Positions 6,449 to 13,420 of a DNA stretch of 13,589 nt are shown piece after piece. Below the pieces are notes generated by a model. The model had not been told where the DNA came from, searched no databases, and was given only the letters and a program-made list of their open reading frames with translations. Positions within the stretch are counted from its first letter, which is position 1. The number at the start of each line of letters is the position of its first letter. A program made the translations under genes and the position numbers. Where the stretch lies: positions 1 to 13,589 of the forward strand of contig CAJNDS010001585.1 in assembly GCA_905221605.1 (NCBI GenBank), given 5' to 3'. The stretch is from Symbiodinium natans. Lineage: Eukaryota > Sar > Dinophyceae > Suessiales > Symbiodiniaceae.

Positions 6449-9400
6449 ATGGCGCCTTGCCAGCGATGCGGTGTGGGAAGCAGGAGCGGTCGGGGACAGG
6501 GGTGGTGCAGCGATCCAAGCTGCCGCCAAGCCGAGAAAGAAGAGCGTCAGGCAGAAGAAAGCACTAAGCGAAAAGCTCGGCAACAGGAACGGGCGGCAAA
6601 GGGAGGTGGCAGCCGCGGGCCCTTGCCCCCTCAAGGGGTCAGCCGACAAGCGCAGAGGCGTGAGCTGCAAGCCGAACGTGCTCAGCACGGGTTTGCAAGC
6701 CGGGGGCCAAAACCAGAGGAGGACAACCGCGACGCACAGAGGCTTCAGCTGCAAGCCGAACGTGCTGAGCACGGGTTTGCAAGCCGGGGGCCAAAACCAG
6801 AGAAGGACAACCGCGAAGCACAGAGGCTTCAGCTGCAAGCCGAACGTGCTGAGCACGGGTTTGCAAGCCGGGGGCCAAAACCAGAGAAGGACAACCGCGA
6901 AGCACAGAGGCTTCAGCTGCAAGCCGAACGTGCTGAGCACGGGTTTGCAAGCCGGGGGCCAAAACCAGAGGAGGACAACCGCGAAGCACAGAGCCTTCAG
7001 CTGCAAGCCGAACGTGCTGAGCACGGGTTTGCAAGCCGCGGGCCCTTGCCCCCTCAAGGGGTCAGCCGACAAGCGCAGAGGCATGAGCTGCAAGCCGAAC
7101 GTGGTCAGCACGGGTTTGCAAGCCGGGGGCCAAAACCAGAGGAGGACAACCGCGAAGCACAGAGGCTTCAGCTGCAAGCCGAACGTGCTGAGCACGGGTT
7201 TGCAAGCCGGGGGCCAAAACCAGAGAAGGACAACCGCGAAGCACAGAGGCTTCAGCTGCAGGCCGAACGTGCTGAGCACGGGTTTGCAAGCCGCGGGCCC
7301 TTGCCCCCTCAAGGGGTCAGCCGACAAGCGCAGAGGCGTGAGCTGCAAGCCGAACGTGCTGAGGACGGGTTTGCAAGCCGTGGTCCGAAGCTCATTGCAA
7401 CTGAGATCCAGAAGCAGGGGTACCCGTTTCCTGATGAAGATGAGCTGACGCCTGAACAAGTGGATGCTCACTACCTTGCATTCGTGCGTAGTTGGGGCAG
7501 ATTCGGGCTGTCGCGTGCTTGCGAGAAGTGTCGGACCCTTACCCCTGCGAAGCACGTCTGCCCGGCCAAAGGAACCAAGCAGATGCTTTGCAAAAGGTGC
7601 CGCGAAGATTCTACGAAGATCATCCTACCAGATGTGCCACCTGCGCCAGAGGCACTCCAGAGACTGAGGCCCATCGAGCAGCACCTGATCGCCATGGCTC
7701 GGATCTCGCAAGTCCTCATCGACAAACTCCCGTCAGGTGGCCCCAGCGCACAGTGGGGCCGCATGTACGCCGTCCTCATGGAGGACCCTTTCATCTGTGA
7801 CGTATTGGAGGGAGCCATGCTGGAGGAAGATGGAACAGTCTTGGTCCAGGGAGTTCAAGGCTTGACTGCTACTCCAGCCCGCCTGGATTGCTTGCACGAA
7901 GCTTTGAAGGAACTGAAGGCCCAACACCGCTTGTACAAAGCCAATCCAGCCGTGGACAGAGCCATAGCCAAAATGGCCACCATCCTGGATGTCCAATTGG
8001 CGCAGCCTGATGCGGTCGACGAGCGTTTGAGTCAGCAAACACCTTCCCAAGGGCGCCAAATGGGGGAGTCCGGTGGCTCACACTCCTCGGCCTTGGGAAG
8101 CCAAAGTCACGGTATCCTGCAAGAGAAGGAAGAAGATCTCGAGATGACGTACCTTTTGCCCAAAGAGTTGAAGATCCCTGGAGCCGAGACAAGGCAGTTA
8201 CAAAAGGCCCGAGGTTGCGCGGCGCTCAACGACGACATGGATGTCAAGCTCTTCCCGCACTTGTTTCCCACGGGAACGGGCGGATGGCAAAGCATGTACC
8301 CAAGCTTCTCACAGTATGCACGCAAGCGCTTGCTGAGCCAGGATCCACGCTTCGAGGCATCCCCAGCCTACACCATGTGGCTCCTGGAGACGCAAACCAA
8401 GAAGCGCCTTTCAGGCAACATCAATGTGCGGATCAGCGGCCAGCAGGCTCCAAGCAGAAAGACGATGTACGAACGTGGCAACAACCAGGTCTACACAGCC
8501 CTCAGGGACATCCCCGGCACTCAGCCCTACATCTACGCAAAGAAGGGGGTCGCGCTCAGCATGTACGAGCAGCTCGGAACACCCAACTTCTTCATGACCC
8601 TCACTTGCCACGCTCGGCAGCCCGACATCCTTGTTGCGGCCATCACAGCGCGGCTACTGCGGCTGCATCCTGAAACGCCTCCGCAAGAGCTGGAGCGTCA
8701 AGCCGCTGAAATCCTGCGCTGCTACCAGTCTGACGAGCAATTCAAGTGGGACGATCTGTCGCCAAACCAGCTGTGCAACCAACAGCCGGCGATCGTGGCA
8801 CGACAGTTCATGCACCAGCTCAACCAACTCATGGCATGGCTGGAGGCCGAGCATGACACAGAGTCCCATCTGGAGCAGGAAGCAGACGAGCAGGACGAGC
8901 CGGAGGGCGGCCACTGCAAAGAGCCTGAAGACTTTGCGCAAGCGCCAACGAGAGATTCAGCGGGCCGACACCGCGGCGTTCGCAAGGAGCGCCCACCATT
9001 CAAGATCCGAGACTACATCATCCGCATCGAGTGGCAGAAGAGGGGCTACCCTCACGCTCACATTTTGCTTTGGGCAGTGGAATGGCCGCGACGAACAAGC
9101 GCAGTCAGCTCCAGAGACTGTGAGAAGACAGCGGAAGCAGAAGCGACAGTTCCGGATTGGTCGGATGAAGAGGCCATGGAGTCTTTCACGCCCACTTGCG
9201 CAGAAGACTGGAGTGACAAGTACATCTGCACGAAGTCACCAGAAAGCTGGCGCAAATCCACGAAAGTCTCACCCCGCAACAAGGAGCTAAATGCCCAGCT
9301 GGCGGAGCTAGTGCGGCACAAGCACAGTGAATATTGCGGCATCAAGACGTATGGCTCTTGCAGGTTTGGCTTTCCACACAATGAAATCGAAGAGCGAACT

Positions 9401-12400
9401 CGACGCCGCACCTCCCAGGAGAAGTATGCCAACAGCCGCTGGAAAAGCAGCCTCGTGGTCAGGCGGGCCCAGGGGGACAACATGTTCGGGCAATACAACA
9501 TCAAGATCCTGCGACGGTGGCGTGCCAGCATGGACCTCCAAGTCATCTGCGAACTGACCAGCGCCAGTCGTTACATCCTGGGCTACTCCTTTAAATCGGA
9601 ACAAGATCTCGCGGCCCAGCGGCGCATGGAGAGTATACTGGCCAGCCTCGCCTCCAGCCGCAATGACCATGGTGGCGCCAGCTTGGGCAGCCAGCAGGTG
9701 TACAAAGCCGCGCACGCAGCGCTGCAGGGCCGGACCACGTCCACCTTCGAGGCGTGCCACTTGCTGCTAGGCTTTCCCATCGTTGAGTTCTCCAGGGAGC
9801 ACGTTTGGGTTCAAGTCGGACCACCCGATACCTGGACGTTGTCCGTGCCCCAGCACGAAGAGAGCCTGGCGCTACAACAGCCGGAGAGCTACCGCAACAG
9901 CAAACTCGACAGGGATGGACACATGCCGGCTGCACAGCGCTGGTACAGGGAGATGCAAGTCGCTTTCGGCAACATCGAAGTGGAGTTGCCTGTGGAAGGG
10001 GGCAAGCCTGCAACATGCCGCCTCATGAACATGAACTTCTTGGATTTCTGCGCAGCTTTCAAGTTCATCGGCGTGGAATTCCCTCAGCTCAGAAAGCGTC
10101 CGGCCATCGTCGGATACCGGAATTTCAGCCCTGACCAGGAACCGGAGGCCTTTTGGTTCTCCAGGCTGCTGCTCTACTCCGTTTGGACGGAACCAGGCGA
10201 TTGGCTGCAAGAAGAGGACAAAGGTAGCCACGCAGCAGCCTTCCAGCGCATCGCCCGCGACTTGGATGGGTACCCAGATTTCCTGCGGTCGAGATGCTTC
10301 CCGCAAATGGACGGGACAGTGAATGCCGCTCGCAAGCTGCAGGCCGTCCAGGCCGTCATGTACATGAAGGCGAGGATGCACCCTGCACACTTGCGAGATG
10401 GATGGGCCAACAGCAAGATCGCGCAGGACAATTACGAGGACTCCGTCCAGATTTTGGAGGCACTGAAGGCACGTCATGGGGACGACATCGAATTTGCGGC
10501 CCCAGACCATGTTCCGACAGGAGCACCTGGAGATGCCTTTGCGCCGGTGGAAGGCGGCGAGGAATCCTTCAACATGCTCACTGCCGCGGAGAACCCCAGC
10601 ACAGAAACACAGCATCAACGAAGAGCCATGGAATACATCTTCGAGACGGTGTGGGAACGCCGCAACACCAATGACACCAACAATACTGACCGCCTCCACA
10701 TGCTCCTCCACGGACCGGGCGGCTGTGGGAAGTCCGTGGTGGTGCGCGCAGCAGCCCACATGCTTCGGGAGGCGGGAGTGGGAACTATCATTGCTGCGCC
10801 CACAGGGGTGGCAGCATGGAACATCAACGGCGTCACTCTCCACACTTGCTGCTTGCTTCCCGTCGTGAACCAAAGCTATGGAAGGGCCTGCGACGTGCCG
10901 CTACCAAATGGCCCCATCCTGGCCACGCTGCGAAGCATCTGGAAGCTGGTGGCGGCCCTCTTCGTGGACGAGATGGGCTTCATATCGTCCTTCATGTTGG
11001 AGCGCCTGGATCAGCATCTGCGGTTGGCTAAGAACATGCCGCACGTTCCCTTCGGAGGAGTGCATGTCGTGTTCTCTGGAGACCTCTATCAGCTGCCACC
11101 GCCGGGCGGGCTGCCAGCCTTTGCCAGCTCACTGTGGACATTGCTTCAGCTGTGCGAGCTAGAAGGCAATCAACGCGCAGCAAAGGACCCGAAGTGGGCA
11201 GCTCTTCTCGCACGAATTCGTGTCGGCATGTGGACGGAAGAGGACATTCAGGAGCTGCAAGGTATGGTCCTGAACAAGAACGACAGCAGGCAGCCTTCTC
11301 CAAAGGCCGTGTGTCTGTACCCGACGCGCAGAGCCGTGGCGGAGAAGAATCGCCACTACATCGAGGAGCATGTCAGAAGGACCGGCGTCAAGCTCTACCA
11401 AAGTCCTGCCCTAGACACGAATGTCAAAACGGGTGCGCCGCTGTCTCCCGAAGTGGTGTGGGCTGATCCAGAGAACACGGCCGGCTTGGAAACCTTGCTG
11501 CACCTTGCTGTCGGTGTCCGCGTGATGCTCAGGTACAACCTCGACACGCAAGACGGCCTGGTCAACGGAGCCTGCGGCTTTGTTGAGCACATTGATGCAG
11601 ACGAAACCACTGGAGAGATTGAAAAGGTTTGGATCGAATTCGAGAAGAAGGCTGGCGCCAAGTGGCGCGCAGAGAACGAAACCAGCTTCGTTGCCATCTC
11701 GCGACGGTCCGCCACCTATCTGGACATGGAAGGCAGCAAGGCCTCAAGGTTGCAGTTTCCCTTGGTGCTAGCGCAGGCCACCACCATTCACAAAAGTCAG
11801 GCGGCCACACTGCAGGATGGTGCCCACTCCCGCCTCGATGCCACCTGCAAGCAAGAGGGGCAAGCGTACGTGGCTCTGAGCCGCTGCCCCGAGCAAGCCC
11901 TTTGCACCCTGGAATTCTTCAATCCCAAGTCCCTGCGATTCAACTCAAAGGCGGAATGGGCACTCACCCAACTAAAGGCCCAGCAAGCCGAGCGGGACGG
12001 ATCCCAACTGTGGAAGCAACTCTTCCAGCCGCCGCAGAGCAAGGACTTCTATGAAGCCAAGCTTGCCGAGATGGGCGCTCCAGATTGGGCTCAGATGATG
12101 AAACGCAAGGAAGAAGAGGAGCATGCAGATGGTGAACTTCCCTGGTGCTGCCAGCAATGCGGACAAGAACTCCCAAACACCAAACTTGCCATCAAGGAAC
12201 ACAAGCAGAAGTGCCCGTCCAAACCCAAACCAAAAGCGAAAGGCAGCGCAAAAGCGAAAAGCAACGGCAAGGGAGGGTGCAAGGGCCGTACCAAGAGCAC
12301 CGCCAAAGCCAAGAGCAGATCCAGCGCCAAAAGCAGGTTCCTGCTCATCGGTGTCCCCGACAAAAGGCCAGCAGCCGACTCGGCGCCAAACGCTCCATCA

Positions 12401-12925
12401 GCCAAGCTTGCGCGGACGAGCAATCAGCCCGCAGCCCCGCTGCCATCCCCGCAAAGCAACCTCCCATATTTCGAGCGCCAGGATCGTGCTCTCTGCGGCA
12501 TGCATGCCTTGAATAATGCCTTGGGCGGGGCCATCTTCACCGAAACCGACATGAAGGAAGCCGTGCAAATCCTTCTCCAGGAGGGCGGAGAGGAGCGAGG
12601 TGAAGTCGCCCAGGACCACATGGCCGCAGATGGCTACTACTCCTCCGAGGTTCTGGCCCAAGTTATTCAATCCAAAGCCCTAGCTGCCTTCAACCGCATT
12701 CGATGGGAGATGGTGCTACAGCCTGTCACCACCAAGCACGAACTGGAAGCAGCCGTGGGCCTCGTACAGAACCGAGACAATGCTCACTGGGTGGCCTACC
12801 GCTTCTTCAACGACAGCATCTTTCGCATCGACTCCACGACGCGCTCTCCGGAGCAGCTGACAGACCAAGCCTTCTTGCACGACCTCGCCCAATATCCCAA
12901 CACATTTGCAATCCGAGAAGTCTAG
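6449..12925 (+). CDS. Helitron Rep/PIF1-like helicase transposase fused to a Josephin-like deubiquitinase
   Basis: An intact 2158-residue intronless frame. ATG 6449 has context GCCATGG and an in-frame stop four codons upstream. Order by residue: C4/C7/C20/C25 possible zinc site; 55-309 nine charged 28/29-aa repeats; C358-C361-C371-C381-C384 cluster; about 406-500 DUF6570-like (IEQHLIAMARI, LPSGG); about 600-1060 Helitron_like_N HUH nickase; about 1075-1390 linking region including a segment with LLGFPIVEFSREHVWV typical of Helitron Rep-to-helicase joints; about 1400-1835 PIF1 helicase; C1901-x2-C1904-x13-H1918-x3-C1922 zinc finger; 1923-1965 Lys/Ala/Ser-rich, possibly a nuclear localisation and DNA-binding segment; 2005-2158 Josephin-like cysteine protease. 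Known role of the family: nuclear rolling-circle transposition by nicking, strand transfer and unwinding. The protease tail is unusual. All key catalytic residues that I could check are present. Automated annotation would probably call this PIF1 helicase, which misses the nickase and protease. Confidence 0.96.
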   Translation: MAPCQRCGVGSRSGRGQGWCSDPSCRQAEKEERQAEESTKRKARQQERAAKGGGSRGPLPPQGVSRQAQRRELQAERAQHGFASRGPKPEEDNRDAQRLQLQAERAEHGFASRGPKPEKDNREAQRLQLQAERAEHGFASRGPKPEKDNREAQRLQLQAERAEHGFASRGPKPEEDNREAQSLQLQAERAEHGFASRGPLPPQGVSRQAQRHELQAERGQHGFASRGPKPEEDNREAQRLQLQAERAEHGFASRGPKPEKDNREAQRLQLQAERAEHGFASRGPLPPQGVSRQAQRRELQAERAEDGFASRGPKLIATEIQKQGYPFPDEDELTPEQVDAHYLAFVRSWGRFGLSRACEKCRTLTPAKHVCPAKGTKQMLCKRCREDSTKIILPDVPPAPEALQRLRPIEQHLIAMARISQVLIDKLPSGGPSAQWGRMYAVLMEDPFICDVLEGAMLEEDGTVLVQGVQGLTATPARLDCLHEALKELKAQHRLYKANPAVDRAIAKMATILDVQLAQPDAVDERLSQQTPSQGRQMGESGGSHSSALGSQSHGILQEKEEDLEMTYLLPKELKIPGAETRQLQKARGCAALNDDMDVKLFPHLFPTGTGGWQSMYPSFSQYARKRLLSQDPRFEASPAYTMWLLETQTKKRLSGNINVRISGQQAPSRKTMYERGNNQVYTALRDIPGTQPYIYAKKGVALSMYEQLGTPNFFMTLTCHARQPDILVAAITARLLRLHPETPPQELERQAAEILRCYQSDEQFKWDDLSPNQLCNQQPAIVARQFMHQLNQLMAWLEAEHDTESHLEQEADEQDEPEGGHCKEPEDFAQAPTRDSAGRHRGVRKERPPFKIRDYIIRIEWQKRGYPHAHILLWAVEWPRRTSAVSSRDCEKTAEAEATVPDWSDEEAMESFTPTCAEDWSDKYICTKSPESWRKSTKVSPRNKELNAQLAELVRHKHSEYCGIKTYGSCRFGFPHNEIEERTRRRTSQEKYANSRWKSSLVVRRAQGDNMFGQYNIKILRRWRASMDLQVICELTSASRYILGYSFKSEQDLAAQRRMESILASLASSRNDHGGASLGSQQVYKAAHAALQGRTTSTFEACHLLLGFPIVEFSREHVWVQVGPPDTWTLSVPQHEESLALQQPESYRNSKLDRDGHMPAAQRWYREMQVAFGNIEVELPVEGGKPATCRLMNMNFLDFCAAFKFIGVEFPQLRKRPAIVGYRNFSPDQEPEAFWFSRLLLYSVWTEPGDWLQEEDKGSHAAAFQRIARDLDGYPDFLRSRCFPQMDGTVNAARKLQAVQAVMYMKARMHPAHLRDGWANSKIAQDNYEDSVQILEALKARHGDDIEFAAPDHVPTGAPGDAFAPVEGGEESFNMLTAAENPSTETQHQRRAMEYIFETVWERRNTNDTNNTDRLHMLLHGPGGCGKSVVVRAAAHMLREAGVGTIIAAPTGVAAWNINGVTLHTCCLLPVVNQSYGRACDVPLPNGPILATLRSIWKLVAALFVDEMGFISSFMLERLDQHLRLAKNMPHVPFGGVHVVFSGDLYQLPPPGGLPAFASSLWTLLQLCELEGNQRAAKDPKWAALLARIRVGMWTEEDIQELQGMVLNKNDSRQPSPKAVCLYPTRRAVAEKNRHYIEEHVRRTGVKLYQSPALDTNVKTGAPLSPEVVWADPENTAGLETLLHLAVGVRVMLRYNLDTQDGLVNGACGFVEHIDADETTGEIEKVWIEFEKKAGAKWRAENETSFVAISRRSATYLDMEGSKASRLQFPLVLAQATTIHKSQAATLQDGAHSRLDATCKQEGQAYVALSRCPEQALCTLEFFNPKSLRFNSKAEWALTQLKAQQAERDGSQLWKQLFQPPQSKDFYEAKLAEMGAPDWAQMMKRKEEEEHADGELPWCCQQCGQELPNTKLAIKEHKQKCPSKPKPKAKGSAKAKSNGKGGCKGRTKSTAKAKSRSSAKSRFLLIGVPDKRPAADSAPNAPSAKLARTSNQPAAPLPSPQSNLPYFERQDRALCGMHALNNALGGAIFTETDMKEAVQILLQEGGEERGEVAQDHMAADGYYSSEVLAQVIQSKALAAFNRIRWEMVLQPVTTKHELEAAVGLVQNRDNAHWVAYRFFNDSIFRIDSTTRSPEQLTDQAFLHDLAQYPNTFAIREV
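6611..7375 (+). repeat. Nine in-frame 84/87-bp repeats encoding 28/29-aa charged units
   Basis: Two unit types occur. The K type is 84 bp and encodes SRGPKPEEDNREAQRLQLQA followed by ERAEHGFA. The L type is 87 bp and encodes SRGPLPPQGVSRQAQRRELQ followed by AERAQHGFA. Order: L (6611), K (6698), K (6782), K (6866), K (6950), L (7034), K (7121), K (7205), L (7289). Units are almost identical in DNA, implying recent expansion by unequal exchange. The protein would be Arg/Glu/Gln-rich, probably helical and extended. All lengths are multiples of three, so copy-number change keeps the frame. This also keeps other frames open across the array, including on the opposite strand; those are side effects. 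Confidence 0.95.
7664..7948 (+). other. DUF6570-like segment of the transposase
   Basis: Residues about 406-500 follow the pattern seen N-terminal to Helitron_like_N in many Helitron proteins: LRPIEQHLIAMARI, then LPSGGPSAQWG, then a TVLVQGVQG strand and a helix ending near LYKANPAVDRA. Function of this domain is not established. The Cys cluster just before it (C358, C361, C371, C381, C384) is a likely zinc-binding module. The assignment is by motif order, not by a profile search. Confidence 0.6.
8246..9628 (+). other. Helitron_like_N / HUH-Y2 replication-initiator (Rep) domain
   Basis: Opens with LFPHLFPTGTGGW and an RFEASPAYTMW segment typical of Helitron_like_N. Motif 1 is FFMTLTCHARQPDI at 714-727. 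The HUH metal-binding motif is KRGYPHAHILLW with H869 and H871. A conserved Cys/FGFP element follows (C963, C971, CRFGFPHNE). The catalytic tyrosine pair is Y1042 and Y1046 in SRYILGYSFKSE. In this family the tyrosines nick and hold the DNA 5' end while the histidines bind Mg or Mn. About 155 residues separate motif 1 from the HUH motif, and this stretch includes an acidic insertion (about 848-880 nt-wise near 8850-8930) rich in Glu and Asp. Confidence 0.92.
10646..11953 (+). other. PIF1-family superfamily-1 helicase domain
   Basis: Walker A is GPGGCGKS at 1422-1429, followed by AAPTGVAAWNINGVTLHT. Walker B is LFVDEMGF with D1507-E1508. Motif III is FSGDLYQLPP at 1542-1551. Later motifs are VGVRVMLRYNLD with VNGACGFV, then TTIHKSQ (1778-1784), then AYVALSRC (1806-1813). 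All are in the expected order for the 5'-to-3' DNA helicase half of Helitron transposases. No key residue looks altered. Confidence 0.95.
12461..12922 (+). other. Josephin-like deubiquitinase domain at the transposase C-terminus
   Basis: The last 154 residues start LPYFERQDRALCGMHALNNA, with the nucleophile candidate C2016 followed by the family's HxLNN pattern. A central DGYYSSEVLAQVIQ helix follows, then AHWVAYRFF with H2113 and IFRIDST with D2128. The His-to-acid spacing of 15 residues equals that in ataxin-3 (H119 to N134), and Asp in this place is seen in Josephin-1/2 type proteins. Josephin enzymes cleave ubiquitin from substrates. The domain ends right at the TAG stop, so it is C-terminal and complete or nearly so. 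It could instead be another papain-fold peptidase, but the C-x2-H-x2-N-N start favours Josephin. Confidence 0.82.
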
Positions 12926-13420
12926 GCCGGCAGGGAAGGGCTTCAACGCACGCAACCACCATGTCTGTAGAGGCAGCAAGAATGCACGCCGCCTGCCAGG
13001 TTCCGCGGCTGCCGAGGACACAACGTCCATGTCTCACCGCCTGCAGCAGGGTCTGCGCAGACCAAAGCTTAGGTCAGGACCACCAATGTACGCCAGCTCG
13101 GTGAAAAAGAAGCAACGAGCTGGCGTGGAAGAACATCCAGCAAGCTTGTGTAATTCCTCACAGCAACACATCCACGACAATCCATCCACGCAAAATTCTT
13201 GGCTCAATAGAAGCGAACTCACAAAAAGCGAATCGAACATACATTCTTGTCATAGAAAAAGTCCTAGGTAAGGCCCCGAAAAGTCGTGTCTTGCATTTGC
13301 CAAATACCGAAGACGAGTCAATATCTGCCCAAGAATTTGCAACCAGCAATTTAGAAAATCAGAACCCATGGCCCGCCAAAACCCCGGACGCAAACCCTGT
13401 AAGACCTGGCTGTGTATGAC
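12926..13420. other. 3' flank without a supported gene
   Basis: The sequence from the TAG stop to about 13140 is GC-rich like the gene and contains the hairpin at 13090-13126. From about 13140 to 13370 it becomes visibly more A/T-rich. A frame of about 120 codons across 12906-13271 begins with TTG inside the transposase gene, lacks any recognisable motif, and is left out. No polyadenylation signal of the AATAAA type stands out, as expected if the host is a dinoflagellate. Confidence 0.5.
13090..13126. other. Perfect 11-bp hairpin, candidate transposon 3' subterminal structure
   Basis: ACGCCAGCTCG at 13090-13100 is the exact reverse complement of CGAGCTGGCGT at 13116-13126, with a 15-base purine-rich loop (GTGAAAAAGAAGCAA). 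It lies 165 bp after the transposase stop codon. Helitrons characteristically have a hairpin near the 3' end that signals strand termination, and this one fits in position. No CTRR tetranucleotide follows in the next 20 or so bases, which weakens the case for a canonical Helitron end. A transcript-processing stem-loop is the alternative. Confidence 0.65.

Larger units (their letters stand above)
6449..13126 (+). mobile_element. Helitron-class rolling-circle element, boundaries unresolved
   Basis: The call rests on the intact Rep-helicase gene at 6449-12925, an architecture diagnostic of Helitrons. The listed span is only the gene plus the perfect 3' hairpin at 13090-13126; true ends are unknown. 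I looked for a CTRR-type 3' end just after the hairpin and did not find one, and a 5' TC end cannot be picked out by eye. Helitrons leave no target-site duplication, so flanks do not help. The upstream frame at 5571-6137 may or may not be inside the element. The intact reading frame and near-identical internal repeats suggest recent activity. Confidence 0.75.

Noticed and set aside
6258-7448. A 396-codon plus-strand frame overlapping the start of the transposase gene
   Set aside because: It is open mainly because the 84/87-bp repeats contain no stop in that frame. It lacks any domain, while the competing frame continues for 2158 codons with known motifs.
6374-7555. A 393-codon antisense frame across the N-terminal repeats
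   Set aside because: Same cause: the frame-preserving repeat lacks stops on the opposite strand. The hydrophobic repeats it encodes have no independent support.
13127-13160. Canonical Helitron CTRR 3' terminus just after the hairpin
   Set aside because: No CTAA, CTAG, CTGA or CTGG occurs in this stretch; the only nearby CTGG is inside the hairpin stem itself.
13199-13207. Relic of a dinoflagellate spliced leader (TTGGCTCAA here, and TTGGCTCAG near 5515)
   Set aside because: Only 8-9 bases agree with the known leader 3' end and the upstream bases do not; too short to claim a retrocopied transcript.
12906-13271. A frame of about 120 codons running out of the transposase 3' end
   Set aside because: It starts at TTG inside the gene, has no recognisable motif, and crosses the hairpin and a composition shift.
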